Positions 9,353 through 18,345 of a stretch of DNA of 64,000 bases are shown piece by piece (the stretch's first letter is position 1; every line of letters starts with the position of its first letter). A model generated the notes under the pieces. The model saw only the letters and a program-made list of their open reading frames with translations, was not told where the DNA came from and did no database searches. The position numbers and the translations under genes were made by a program. The DNA comes from Corynebacterium stationis (GTDB lineage Bacteria > Actinomycetota > Actinomycetes > Mycobacteriales > Mycobacteriaceae). The DNA lies in contig NZ_CP009251.1 in the NCBI RefSeq assembly GCF_001941345.1, positions 62,001-126,000 on the forward strand. Direction: 5' to 3'.

Positions 9353-10164
9353 CCGTTGATGTGATGGCACAGCTGGCGATCGGCCAGCAGTTCGCTGACG
9401 TTGCGGCCACCGGGCCGCTGCTGATCGGCATCCTCGCTGCTGCTGCCGCTGGCCTCGTCTCGTTTGCCTCCCCGTGTGTGGTCCCGCTGGTCCCTGGTTA
9501 TATGTCGTATCTGGCCAGTGTGGTCGGCGGCGAGGTCAGCTATGACTCCGAACACGGCTCCGTGGTGACCAAAAAACGCCAGTGGGCCGTGGCCGGTGCC
9601 GCCGGGTTGTTCATCCTTGGCTTCACGGTCGTCTTCGTGTTGGCCACGGTCACCGTCTTCGGGGCGATCAGCATGCTCACGCTCAATGCCGAGGCCCTGA
9701 TGCGCATCGGTGGGGTGACCACCATCCTCATGGGGCTGACGTTCATGGGCATGGTCCCTGCCCTGCAGCGTGATACCCGCATGGCTCCGAAGAAGTGGTC
9801 CACCTGGCTGGGAGCCCCACTGTTAGGCGGGGTCTTCGCTCTGGGATGGACCCCGTGTCTGGGGCCCACGCTCGCGGCGATCATCTCTGTCTCGGCTGGC
9901 ACCGAGGGTATGACCGCCGTGCGTGGGGTCATCCTCATCCTCGGCTACTGCCTGGGCCTGGGACTGCCGTTTTTGCTCATGGCCTTCGGCTCGGCGCGCG
10001 CAATGCGCACCGTCGGCTGGCTGCGCCGCCACTCACGCAAGATCCAGATGTTCGGCGGGGTGCTCATGGTCGCCGTCGGCATTGCCCTGGCCAGCGGGGC
10101 GTGGGCGTACTTCATCAACTGGGTACGCCAGTGGACCGTCGAATATGGCGCCACCTTGATCTAA
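9349..10164 (+). CDS. ccdA: Cytochrome c biogenesis transmembrane thiol transporter CcdA
   Basis: Polytopic membrane protein of the DsbD/CcdA family, 271 residues, that passes electrons from cytoplasmic thioredoxin to extracytoplasmic thioredoxin-like proteins. About six membrane segments are visible. The two redox cysteines lie in [12 protein letters not shown] (Cys43) and [12 protein letters not shown], the hallmark pair. It is translationally coupled to the TlpA-like gene upstream and followed by resB. The C-terminal helix ends in GAWAYFINW. Confidence 0.93.
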   Translation: MTVDVMAQLAIGQQFADVAATGPLLIGILAAAAAGLVSFASPCVVPLVPGYMSYLASVVGGEVSYDSEHGSVVTKKRQWAVAGAAGLFILGFTVVFVLATVTVFGAISMLTLNAEALMRIGGVTTILMGLTFMGMVPALQRDTRMAPKKWSTWLGAPLLGGVFALGWTPCLGPTLAAIISVSAGTEGMTAVRGVILILGYCLGLGLPFLLMAFGSARAMRTVGWLRRHSRKIQMFGGVLMVAVGIALASGAWAYFINWVRQWTVEYGATLI

Positions 10165-10168
10165 CACC

Positions 10169-10190
10169 TGACCGGTCACCCCACCGGTCA
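10169..10190. repeat. Intercistronic hairpin between ccdA and resB
   Basis: TGACCGGT, a 6-base loop, then ACCGGTCA form a perfect 8-bp stem immediately after the ccdA stop. No T-tract follows, so it is more likely an RNA stability or attenuation element than a simple terminator. Confidence 0.5.
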
Positions 10191-10260
10191 CACCGACTTA
10201 ATCCCCATCCCTGCAGCCGTTACCGCTCGGTGCCGGCTGGGGTCTGGAAGAGGAACACTC

Positions 10261-11940
10261 ATGACCACCCTGATGCGCACCCTATGGACGTATCCGAAGA
10301 AGGCCTGGCACTGGCTGACCAGCATGCGCACCGCGCTAGTCCTGCTGTTCGTCCTCGCCATCGCAGCGATCCCTGGCACCATATTGCCCCAGCGCAGCCT
10401 CAATCAAGGCAACGTCGCCGACTACATCGCCAACAACGGCCGCCTAGCGGAAATCTACGACCAACTGCAGCTGTTCGACGTCTTCGAATCCACCTGGTTC
10501 AATTCCATTTTCATGCTGCTGACCATCTCCCTGGTCGGCTGTATCCTGCCACGCTCCTGGGACCACTACCAGGCGATGAAAACCCCACCGACCCGGGCAC
10601 CGAAAAGCCTGGCCCGGTTGCCATTACATGCCACCGGCATGATCGACAAGCCGATATCAGAGGTCACCGCACATGCTCACCGACGACTGAAGAGATGGAA
10701 GGTCGCCGAGTATCAGCCGAACCAGGACCGGGCAGGGGTGTTTTCCCTCGCCGCGGAGCGTGGTTATACCCGGGAGCTGGCTAACCTCCTATTCCATCTT
10801 TCGCTGGTGGGCATGCTCGTCACGATCGCCGCCGGTCGGATGGTCTACTACGAGGGCATGGTCATCATCGTCACCGAATCCGGTAACTACGAGACCCCGC
10901 CGATCGAACAGAGCACCGAGTTCTGCAATACCTCCACCGCCAACTTCGATTCGTTCCGGGCTGGCCCGACCTTCGACGGCACGGGACTGACCACGTTTTG
11001 CTTCGACGCCCACGACTTTTCCGCCGACTACCTGCCCAATGGCCAGGCGGAGATGTTTACCTCCAATATCTCCTATGCCATCGGCGACGACATCCTCACA
11101 CCGAAGGAGGAGTGGACCGACTACCAATTGCAGGTCAACCACCCGCTGCGGGTGGCCGGCGACCGGATCTATCTGATGGGCCACGGATATGCCCCCACCT
11201 TCACGGTGACCTGGCCCAACGGTGAAACCCGCACGCAGACCCTGCAATTCGGCCCCGAAGATCCGACCTTCTTCCTGTCCTCTGGTGCGATGCGGTTTGA
11301 CCCACCGGCCGGGATGTATCCCGATCTCTTTGAACGCCGGCAAAACCAAATCGCGCTGGAGGGACTCTTTGCCCCCACCGCCGAGTGGGGCGGGGACAAC
11401 GGTCAACTGCTGACCTCGTCGTATCCGGCGATGCGGGATCCGGCCGTGGCCATTGACATCTACCGCGGTGACGCTGGCCTCGACACCGGCCGTGCCCAGT
11501 CCATCTTCGAACTCGACGACACGCTGATTGCCAACGGACAGCTGCAACGAATCGAACGCGTCAACCTTCAACAGGGGGAGGAGGTAACCCTGGATGACGG
11601 TACGACCGTCACCTTTGACGGGGCCAGCGAGTTCGCCAATTACCAGATCAGCCACGACCCCTTCCAACCGTGGGTGCTGGTGACCACCGTGATCATGCTC
11701 GCCTCTCTCATCGGCTCTCTGGTCATCAAGCGCCGGCGTATCTGGATCCGTCTGCAGCCTTCCGCTGATGGCACCGCAACCGTCGTAGAGATAGCCGGCC
11801 TAGCCCGGACTGACCGGGCTGGCTGGGGCAGCGAGTTCGATGACATCCACCGTGAGTTGCTCGGGCTGCCCGACCCCGACGACATCGATGAGGACGCCGA
11901 GGAGGCTACCCCAGTGTCGGTTACCCACCCCAGTCAGTAA
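10261..11940 (+). CDS. resB: Cytochrome c maturation protein ResB (Ccs1)
   Basis: System II cytochrome c synthetase subunit, 559 residues. Three membrane segments lie near the N-terminus (TALVLLFVLAIAAIPGTILP, the FMLLTISLVGCIL segment, and LLFHLSLVGMLVTIAAG), then a large extracytoplasmic domain, then a final segment (VLVTTVIMLASLIGSL) near residue 475 and a cytoplasmic tail rich in acidic residues. This is the family's usual layout. SD GAGGA precedes the ATG. With CcsB it ligates haem to apocytochrome c outside the membrane. No c-type cytochrome gene (CXXCH protein) was found in the window. Confidence 0.92.
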   Translation: MTTLMRTLWTYPKKAWHWLTSMRTALVLLFVLAIAAIPGTILPQRSLNQGNVADYIANNGRLAEIYDQLQLFDVFESTWFNSIFMLLTISLVGCILPRSWDHYQAMKTPPTRAPKSLARLPLHATGMIDKPISEVTAHAHRRLKRWKVAEYQPNQDRAGVFSLAAERGYTRELANLLFHLSLVGMLVTIAAGRMVYYEGMVIIVTESGNYETPPIEQSTEFCNTSTANFDSFRAGPTFDGTGLTTFCFDAHDFSADYLPNGQAEMFTSNISYAIGDDILTPKEEWTDYQLQVNHPLRVAGDRIYLMGHGYAPTFTVTWPNGETRTQTLQFGPEDPTFFLSSGAMRFDPPAGMYPDLFERRQNQIALEGLFAPTAEWGGDNGQLLTSSYPAMRDPAVAIDIYRGDAGLDTGRAQSIFELDDTLIANGQLQRIERVNLQQGEEVTLDDGTTVTFDGASEFANYQISHDPFQPWVLVTTVIMLASLIGSLVIKRRRIWIRLQPSADGTATVVEIAGLARTDRAGWGSEFDDIHRELLGLPDPDDIDEDAEEATPVSVTHPSQ

Positions 11941-11973
11941 TACCCACCTTCAATTCTAAGGAATCGTGCCCTC

Positions 11974-13005
11974 ATGCCTGTCAATCAGACTCTCTCCGCC
12001 TTCTCTGATATTGCCTTCCAGACCGCGTTCGTGGTCTACCTGCTCGCCCTGGTGCTCTCCCTGATCTTCTACGTGAAGATGCAGGGGGTCATCGACGCCC
12101 GACGGCTGCGCGAACATATCGCAGAACCCGAACGTGTCGCCGTGCGCACCGGCGCCAGCACCACTGACCTCACTGACAGTCCCGATGAGGATACTGCCGC
12201 CGCAGACACCCCACTCACCGATGAACACTTCGCGGCCAAAGAATCCTCCGCCCACAAATTCGGCGGAATGACCCAAGCCCTGGTGTGGGTCGGTGCGGCC
12301 ATCCACCTCATGTCTGTGGTCCTGCGCGGTCTAGCCACCTACCGCTTCCCGCTGGGAAATATGTACGAATACATCTCCATGATCTGCGTGCTGGCGATGA
12401 TCGCCGCCGCGATCGTCATTCAACACCGCGAATGGCGCAGCGTCTGGCCCTGGCTGCTGGTCCCCATCCTCGTCCTGCTGTTCTTCGCAGGCACCAGCCT
12501 CTACTCCGACTCCGCCCCGGTCGTCCCTGCCCTACAGTCCTACTGGCTACCGGTTCACGTCTCCACCGTCTCCCTGGGCGCGGCGATTGGCATCGTCTCG
12601 GGCATCGCTTCCCTGCTTTACCTGCTGCGTATCTGGCAGCCGAAGGGTGCGGAGCGTGGCTTCTTCGGTGCTGTGGCCAAGCCGCTGCCGAGTGCGAAAA
12701 AGCTTGACGCCCTGGCCTACAAGTCCGCCATCATTACGTTGCCCGTGCTGGGGTTGGGCATTGTTCTGGGTGCGATCTGGGCGGAGGTCTCGTGGGGCCG
12801 GTTTTGGGGATGGGATCCGAAGGAGACCGCATCCTTTATCTCCTGGGTGCTCTATGCCGCCTACCTGCATGCCCGTGCCACGGCCGGGTGGCGCGACCAC
12901 AAGGCCGCGTGGATCAATATCCTGGCCCTGGCCACGGTAATCTTCAACCTGTTTTTCATCAACCTGGTCGTCTCCGGCCTGCACTCCTACGCCGGCCTGA
13001 ACTAA
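11974..13005 (+). CDS. ccsB: Cytochrome c synthetase subunit with WWD domain (CcsB/CcsA/ResC)
   Basis: Haem-handling membrane partner of ResB, 343 residues. The tryptophan-rich WWD signature WGRFWGWDPKETASF lies near residues 268-282, followed by the conserved SWVLYAAYLHARAT stretch. About eight membrane segments are visible, with an N-terminal helix and a charged linker (TGASTTDLTDSPDEDT) before the core. SD AAGGAA. It follows resB by 33 bp and probably shares its transcript. Confidence 0.92.
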   Translation: MPVNQTLSAFSDIAFQTAFVVYLLALVLSLIFYVKMQGVIDARRLREHIAEPERVAVRTGASTTDLTDSPDEDTAAADTPLTDEHFAAKESSAHKFGGMTQALVWVGAAIHLMSVVLRGLATYRFPLGNMYEYISMICVLAMIAAAIVIQHREWRSVWPWLLVPILVLLFFAGTSLYSDSAPVVPALQSYWLPVHVSTVSLGAAIGIVSGIASLLYLLRIWQPKGAERGFFGAVAKPLPSAKKLDALAYKSAIITLPVLGLGIVLGAIWAEVSWGRFWGWDPKETASFISWVLYAAYLHARATAGWRDHKAAWINILALATVIFNLFFINLVVSGLHSYAGLN

Positions 13006-13139
13006 ATCCGGATTCGTCAACGCTTTGCCGAACACCCCCAGATCCACTGGGAAAGTACTGAAAGTTGCTGTCACATGACTCGAAGGATTGGGCATATATT
13101 CACAACTGAGCAGCAACCCGAAGAAGGCCGTGATCTCCG

Positions 13140-14705
13140 GTGAAGGCTAGTACTGCAGCAGACGTGACAGTCTCACGTCTTTCCCGGGGGATAGCCGGCG
13201 ATAACTGGCGCAGATTGGCCGGTCCCACCGCGCTCATGATGGGAGCTGCGGTGGTCTGGTGGCTGGCGCTGCCGCCACGCGGTTGGTGGGTGCTGTTCCC
13301 GGTGGGCGTGACTATGTTCATGCTGGCTTTGGCAGGTCAACCACTACGTAACCGTTTGTGGCTCGGTGGGTTGGGCGGGGTGGTGCACTACGCTCTTGCT
13401 CTGCGCTGGCTCACCGACTTCAACACTGCCGGATACGCTGCTGTTGTTGCCGTTCAGGCGCTACTGTTAATGCTGGTTGCCGCGGTATCGCCTAACGAGG
13501 CGGCTTTTCGCAGCCGCTGGTCGGGCTGGTGGCTGCTCACCCCTGCTGCCCTGGTGTTATTGGAGGCTGTGCAGCACCGGTTCCCGTTCGGCGGTTTCCC
13601 GCTGTCCGCTTTCGGATACAGCCAGACCGATGGTCCTTTCATGGCGGCAGCGCCCCTGGGTGGGACTCTCCTGGTGACCGCGTTGGCCGCAGTTGCGGGG
13701 GCCGTTGTTACCGCTGTCATCTTCGGGCCGAGACGAGCCCGTGCAGCATCCGTGGTCGCAGTGGTCGTGGTACTCGCGGTACCGGCGTTCGCGCCAACGA
13801 TCGTAGATGATACGGCAGAAGGCAGCCTTGACGTCGTGCTCGTGCAGGGTGGAGGCCCCCGCGGTCTTCGCGCGGTCAATACCGATCCGTTTGATACGAC
13901 CCGCCGGCACCTACAGGCTGCCGAAGATATCACCGGGGACCCTGATCTGGTTCTGCTGCCCGAAAACGTCGTCAATATCGACGGCTCAATCGACGGGACG
14001 CGCGTTGATGCAGCTTTCGCTGAACTGGCCAGGCAACTCGACACGAACATCGTTGTCGGAATTACCGAATCCGAGGATCAACATTTCCGGAACGCATCCA
14101 TAGTGTGGGGACCGGACGGGACCCGGTTAGGACGCTATGAGAAGCATCATCGTGTGCCGTTCGGCGAGTACATCCCTATGCGCAATCTGATTGAACGACT
14201 CAGCGAGGACGCACGGTTCATCCCCCGCGACGCCATTGCCGGAGAGGGACCGGCGGTGCTCGATCCCAGCGGGACACCACGATTGGGGATCGTCATTTCT
14301 TATGAGGTCTTCTTCGCCGACCGGGTCGCCGATGCCGTTCGCAATGGTGGGCAGCTACTCCTCGCACCGACCAACGCCGCGTCTTTTGTGACCGAGGAAG
14401 TACCTGCAATTGAAGTGGCCGCATCCCGGATGCGTGCCCGCGAGTTTGGCCGCACCGTTCTCCAGGCTGCCCCCACCGGATACTCCGCAGTTATCCAGCC
14501 CGACGGCACAGTCTCACAACTCAGTGGCCTGGGCACGAACGAACTGCTGACGGCAACCGTTCCCCTTCATACTGGTTTGACGCCGTATGCGCGCATGGGG
14601 GATACGCCCCTGTTGGTTCTCGCGATGCTGGCTCTTGCATGGCCTGCGGTTACCGGCCTCGTCAGCTGGCGCAGGAGAAGGCAGGTTACGGAAGTATCCC
14701 ACTAA
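13140..14705 (+). CDS. Apolipoprotein N-acyltransferase homologue (Lnt/CutE) with Ser in place of catalytic Cys
   Basis: Membrane enzyme of the Lnt family, 521 residues from the GTG start. The N-terminal half has about six membrane segments; the C-terminal half is a carbon-nitrogen hydrolase domain. The catalytic triad of Lnt is Glu-Lys-Cys. Here Glu275 (LLPEN) and Lys335 (RYEKHHRVPFGEY) are present, but the motif usually read ICYE is ISYE, with Ser387 from a TCT codon. Lnt adds the third acyl chain to lipoproteins; this copy may be altered or inactive. It is the last gene of the copper/cytochrome block, which encodes three lipoproteins. SD weak. No ppm-type glycosyltransferase neighbour, unlike the usual corynebacterial lnt. 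Confidence 0.85.
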   Translation: MKASTAADVTVSRLSRGIAGDNWRRLAGPTALMMGAAVVWWLALPPRGWWVLFPVGVTMFMLALAGQPLRNRLWLGGLGGVVHYALALRWLTDFNTAGYAAVVAVQALLLMLVAAVSPNEAAFRSRWSGWWLLTPAALVLLEAVQHRFPFGGFPLSAFGYSQTDGPFMAAAPLGGTLLVTALAAVAGAVVTAVIFGPRRARAASVVAVVVVLAVPAFAPTIVDDTAEGSLDVVLVQGGGPRGLRAVNTDPFDTTRRHLQAAEDITGDPDLVLLPENVVNIDGSIDGTRVDAAFAELARQLDTNIVVGITESEDQHFRNASIVWGPDGTRLGRYEKHHRVPFGEYIPMRNLIERLSEDARFIPRDAIAGEGPAVLDPSGTPRLGIVISYEVFFADRVADAVRNGGQLLLAPTNAASFVTEEVPAIEVAASRMRAREFGRTVLQAAPTGYSAVIQPDGTVSQLSGLGTNELLTATVPLHTGLTPYARMGDTPLLVLAMLALAWPAVTGLVSWRRRRQVTEVSH

Positions 14706-14935
14706 ACGTGGATTACGGCACCTGCTCCTCGTTGGCGGGACGCTCGCCGCCCCCATATATGACGAGCACGGACTGCCTCCCCTGTGCCCCGGTCTGCCCT
14801 GCCTGGAGAAGCTATCAAGTCCGGGTTGTGTCGGCGATGAGTGAGAAGCGTCTCTGCGGTCTGAGGCGGGTGCCTCACACCCAGTCACTGCCGCCGGTTC
14901 CGGTGTCGGGGCCGGTCCTGGTGAGTGCGGGAAGG

Positions 14936-15688
14936 TTAGAAGGTGACGCCGTGCTCGGCGAACCAGGGCAACGGGTCGACCGCCCCGCTGCCAGTCGGGT
15001 AAAGCTCGAAGTGCAGGTGAGAGCCGGTGGAAACCCCCTGGTTGCCCATGCCAGCGATCCTCTGACCAGCGGTGACGCGTTCCCCAACGGTCACGTCGAG
15101 AGTCTCCATATGACCGTAGACGGCAATCGAGCCATCATCGTGCTGGATGCGGATCCACTGCCCGAAACCGGAGGCCGGGCCGGAGTCGATGACAGTGCCG
15201 CCCATCGCCGCGAGGATCGGGGTGCCCACGACGTTGGCGATGTCGATACCCGCGTGGAGGGTTCCCCAGCGCACGCCGAAACCGGAGGTGAAGGTGCCTT
15301 CAGCGGGCTTGACCACCGAGGGCGCGCGGGCAGCGCGCTCGTTCTCGGCCCGCTCGGCGTTGTACTGGATGGCCTTGTCCAGCTGCTCGTCGATGTTGGC
15401 GACCGGCTTGAATTCGGAGATAGCGAGAATCTGCGGTGCGGCCTGCGTCCCACTCGAGGACAGGGCCGTGTCGTTGGTGGCCAAATCCACCTCGACGGTG
15501 GCAGCCTCCGGGGAGACCGGAGCCTCGACCTCGGCCGGGGCTTGCAAGGTGGCGGCCGTGGCGCCACCGACGCCGGCGGATGAGACCGTGCCGGCGGCTA
15601 CAGCCACGAGGGCGAGACGCCCCTTGGTCTGCGAGGTGGTGATCGTGCGGTGTCTTCCTCCGGATGACCGCGAAGCCTTCAGGCGCAT
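14936..15688 (-). CDS. Secreted M23-family peptidoglycan endopeptidase
   Basis: LytM-like metallopeptidase, 250 residues. An N-terminal basic segment and Ala-rich hydrophobic stretch form a signal sequence. The catalytic domain occupies about residues 125-245: zinc ligands are in HAGIDIA and in SHLHFEL, with GYGH-like VYGHMETL between. A coiled segment around residues 80-115 precedes it. The enzyme would cut peptide crosslinks in the wall. An inverted repeat lies 73 bp upstream of its start. A 30-bp piece of this gene (15248-15277) is duplicated in inverse orientation at 15868-15897. The 230-bp gap downstream to lnt shows nothing clear. Confidence 0.88.
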   Translation of the reverse strand: MRLKASRSSGGRHRTITTSQTKGRLALVAVAAGTVSSAGVGGATAATLQAPAEVEAPVSPEAATVEVDLATNDTALSSSGTQAAPQILAISEFKPVANIDEQLDKAIQYNAERAENERAARAPSVVKPAEGTFTSGFGVRWGTLHAGIDIANVVGTPILAAMGGTVIDSGPASGFGQWIRIQHDDGSIAVYGHMETLDVTVGERVTAGQRIAGMGNQGVSTGSHLHFELYPTGSGAVDPLPWFAEHGVTF

Positions 15689-15760
15689 GACTCTTCTTCC
15701 GTCGTTGTCCGTTGTCCCGCCCTGAGCAATTCCAGCGATATGTCCGTTGGAGATCAGACC

Positions 15761-15790
15761 GTTACCGTTCCGTTATCTAACGGAGGTAAC
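15761..15790. promoter_or_regulatory. Inverted repeat upstream of M23 peptidase gene
   Basis: GTTACC, three bases, CCGTTA, two bases, TAACGG, one base, GGTAAC: nested inverted halves 73-102 bp before the peptidase start. The GTTACC/GGTAAC halves resemble GTAAC-type elements of envelope-stress regulators such as MtrA, but spacing differs; assignment is tentative. Confidence 0.4.
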
Positions 15791-15867
15791 ACTAACGCCT
15801 GAACTCCTCCGATGTCCACCTTGCGGCCCCTTTAGTGATCTTCTCCACACTGTCCCCAGCTCCCACC

Positions 15868-15897
15868 GGCGTGCGCTGGGGAACCCTCCACGCGGGT
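15868..15897. repeat. 30-bp inverted duplicate of M23 gene sequence at a transposase junction
   Basis: Thirty bases here are identical to the reverse complement of 15248-15277, which encodes GVRWGTLHAG in the M23 peptidase. Similarity stops on both sides. The copy is fused in frame to the 3' part of an IS5-type transposase, marking a recombination junction. Confidence 0.85.
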
Positions 15898-16582
15898 CTA
15901 CGCCCTGTTTCGTGCCTGGCAACTATCCGGCACCTGGGCACAGATCGAAGCCGCCCTTCAGTCCCGAGCCGATGGCCAGGGACAACTCGGATGGGACATC
16001 TCCGTGGACTCGACTACCAGCCGGGCGCATATCCACGCCGCCGGAGCGCGGCGAGATTCCTCCGACCGCCTCGACGGCGAACCGGACAACCATGCCCTCG
16101 GCCGGTCTCGGGGCGGGTTCTCCACCAAGATTCATCTGGCCTGTGACCAGCATCTACAGGCGGTGTCGTTCACGCTGACCGCCGGGCAGGCCGGTGACAG
16201 CCCGCAGCTGACCGAAGTCCTGGACCGGATTCGGGTGGCCCGCCCCGGGCCCGGTCGGCCCCGCAGTCTGCCGGATCGGGTGCTGGCGGACAAGGCCTAC
16301 TCCTCACAGGCGAACCGGTCGTACCTGCGGTGCCGGAAGATCACCACCACGATCCCGGTCAAAAAGGACCAGGCCGACAACCGTCAGGCCAAAGGGTCTG
16401 CCGGTGGGCGGCCACCGGCCTTCGACTCTGAGGCGTATAAGGGTCGCAACGTCGTCGAACGCTGCTTCAACGCGCTCAAACACAACCGCGGGGTGGCCAC
16501 CCGATACGACAAACTCGCCGTCCGGTTCGAGGCAGTCATCCGGGTCGCGAACATTGACCGCTGGCTCAAACGACTTTCATAA
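15890..16582 (+). pseudogene. IS5-family transposase, 5'-truncated
   Basis: One frame reads VYALFRAWQLSGTWAQIEAA, then VDSTTSRAHIHAAG with the first catalytic Asp, then VLADKAYSS with the second, and ends in the DDE glutamate region GRNVVERCFNALKHNRGVAT. This is the C-terminal three quarters of an IS5/IS427-type DDE transposase. The N-terminal helix-turn-helix part is missing and the upstream codons come from the duplicated M23 fragment. The first ATG inside (16004) lies within the catalytic domain, so a functional product is unlikely. The right IS end is probably near 16590 (AACAGGTCCT). Confidence 0.85.
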
Positions 16583-16656
16583 CAGGTCCTAGTGCCCATG
16601 AGGACTGACCGGATGGTGTTCAGAAGTCGTCGTCACACCCCTGGTCACCAGGGCCG

Positions 16657-16685
16657 ATCTGTGCCAACACCTTCTGACACTGACA
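16657..16685. repeat. 29-bp imperfect direct repeat, left copy
   Basis: Begins ATCTGTGCCAAC and ends CTGACA. It matches 21298-21326 at 27 of 29 positions in the same orientation. It lies in the 240-bp gap between the IS5 remnant and merA, where no gene is supported. Probably an insertion-sequence end left behind. Confidence 0.7.
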
Positions 16686-16825
16686 CCTGCCGGGCACCCG
16701 TCCCCCTGGGGTGTGCCCTATCGAATCATCTTTATCTCAAAACCGACAGGAGCCACCAAGGGGGAGGGGCGCTCATCGTCTGCACCTCTTCAGGATGAGA
16801 TCTCCCCGATTGCCTGCGTTGCCGT

Positions 16826-18247
16826 TCATGCGCAGCACGACAGCAGCGACGGGTCGGTGGTGAAGGCCTTCGCGGCGATCCGGATGCCCTCGGCCATGGT
16901 TAGGTAGGGGGCCCAGGCGTCGGCGACCTCGGCGACGGTCCTGCCGAGCACGTGGACGCCTGCGGCGGCGAGCTCCCCGGCGTCCTTGGCGACGGCGGTC
17001 AGGCCGAGGATCTCGTTCGTCTCGGCGTTCACGACGATCTTGATGAACCCGCGGGTGTCGCGGTTCACCAAGGCGCGGGGCACGTGGTGCAGGGGCAGGA
17101 CGCGGCAGTCGCAGCGGATCCCCGCGGCGAGGACGTCCTTCTCGGTCATCCCGACCGCGCCGATCGCGGGCCCGGTGAACGTCACCCGCGGCAGGCGGAC
17201 GTAGTCGACGGACCGGTCGGCGTCGGCGAACGCGTTCTCGGCGACGAGGGTGCCGTGGTGGGCGGCGACGTAGACGAACTCGGGGTGCCCGGTCACGTCG
17301 CCCGCGGCCCAGATCCGCGGGTTCGAGGACTGCAGCCGGTCGGAGACGACCACCTCGCCGGAGTCTCCGGTCTTCACCCCGACCGCATCGAGGTTCAGGC
17401 CATCGGTGACGGGACGGCGTCCGAGGGCGACCAGGACCTGGTCGGCGCGGAACTCCTGCGAGCCGCCGGACACGGCGGCGGTCACGACGGCCTCGCCTCC
17501 CGTGCCGCGGGAGACCCGGGTGGGCACTGCGCGGCTGACGACGCGGATGCCCTCGTCGGCGAACACCTCCTGGAGCGCCTTCGACACCTCCGGCTCCTCC
17601 TTCGAGGCGAGCCGGGACCGCACGAGCAGCGTGACCTGCGAGCCGAGGCGGGCGAACAGCTGCGCCTGCTCCAGGGCGATGTAGCCGCCGCCGAGCACCA
17701 GCAGCGACTCGGGGACCTCCGTCAGCTCCATCGCCGTGGTCGAGGTCAGGTATCCGGTCTCCTCCAGGCCGTCGATCGGCGGTGCCCACGGGCGAGAACC
17801 AGTCGCGACCAGGTAGTGGTGGGCCTCGATGGTCTCGACGCTTCTGTCGGCTCCGGCAACATCGAGAACCGGCGCATCAGGGGTGCCCACGAACGAGGCG
17901 TCGCCGCGGAGGACCTGCCAGCCGTAGGAGTCGGCGACGTCGGCGTACTTCTCGCCGCGCAGCGACTCCACCAACGCTTGCTTCCCAGCGATCAGCGCGG
18001 GCATGTCGACGGGATCCGCCGTCGACGCGATCCCGGGGAACCGGGTTGCGGCGTCGACGGCGACGTGCCGCGCGCCGGCCGCGGCGATGAGCGCCTTCGA
18101 CGGGACGCAGCCCGTGTTCACGCAGGTGCCGCCGAGCGTCCCGCGCTCGATCATCACCACCGACTTTCCGAGCGTGCTGGCGCGGATCGCAGCGGCGAAC
18201 GCGCCGCCTCCCGATCCGATGATGGCGAGATCGTACTTCGTAGGCAT
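16826..18247 (-). CDS. merA: Mercuric reductase without N-terminal HMA domain
   Basis: Cytoplasmic flavoprotein reducing Hg2+ to volatile Hg0 with NADPH, 473 residues. The FAD-binding site is IIGSGGGAFAAA; the redox disulfide is GTCVNTGCVPSK with Cys42 and Cys47; the NAD(P) site is LVLGGGYIALEQAQLFARLG; the C-terminal vicinal pair SCCA (471-472) delivers Hg2+ and separates MerA from ordinary dihydrolipoamide dehydrogenases. The start at 18247 follows AGGAG; 18262 is also in frame. There is no HMA domain and no merT, merP, merC or merB nearby. It is transcribed away from merR under a MerR-type operator. Very GC-rich codon use fits recent transfer. Confidence 0.93.
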   Translation of the reverse strand: MPTKYDLAIIGSGGGAFAAAIRASTLGKSVVMIERGTLGGTCVNTGCVPSKALIAAAGARHVAVDAATRFPGIASTADPVDMPALIAGKQALVESLRGEKYADVADSYGWQVLRGDASFVGTPDAPVLDVAGADRSVETIEAHHYLVATGSRPWAPPIDGLEETGYLTSTTAMELTEVPESLLVLGGGYIALEQAQLFARLGSQVTLLVRSRLASKEEPEVSKALQEVFADEGIRVVSRAVPTRVSRGTGGEAVVTAAVSGGSQEFRADQVLVALGRRPVTDGLNLDAVGVKTGDSGEVVVSDRLQSSNPRIWAAGDVTGHPEFVYVAAHHGTLVAENAFADADRSVDYVRLPRVTFTGPAIGAVGMTEKDVLAAGIRCDCRVLPLHHVPRALVNRDTRGFIKIVVNAETNEILGLTAVAKDAGELAAAGVHVLGRTVAEVADAWAPYLTMAEGIRIAAKAFTTDPSLLSCCA

Positions 18248-18295
18248 CGCTGCTCCTGTCAACTCTTGGCTTTCTGCTCTGTCTCAGCCATACTG

Positions 18296-18321
18296 GACCT
18301 TCCAGTGCAGGGGAAGGTCAA
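18296..18321 (-). promoter_or_regulatory. MerR-type operator and merA promoter
   Basis: GACCTTCC and GGAAGGTC form a perfect 8-bp dyad with an 8-bp spacer (18296-18319). On the minus strand the -35 TTGACC (18316-18321) is separated by about 20 bp from CAGTAT, the overlong spacing that MerR proteins correct by untwisting. The promoter therefore points to merA. Confidence 0.8.
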
Positions 18322-18345
18322 GCGCGGCCACGGAGGGAGACAGCA

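Noticed and set aside
10789-11667. 292-codon minus-strand open frame over resB
   Set aside because: Antisense shadow; resB carries the family topology.
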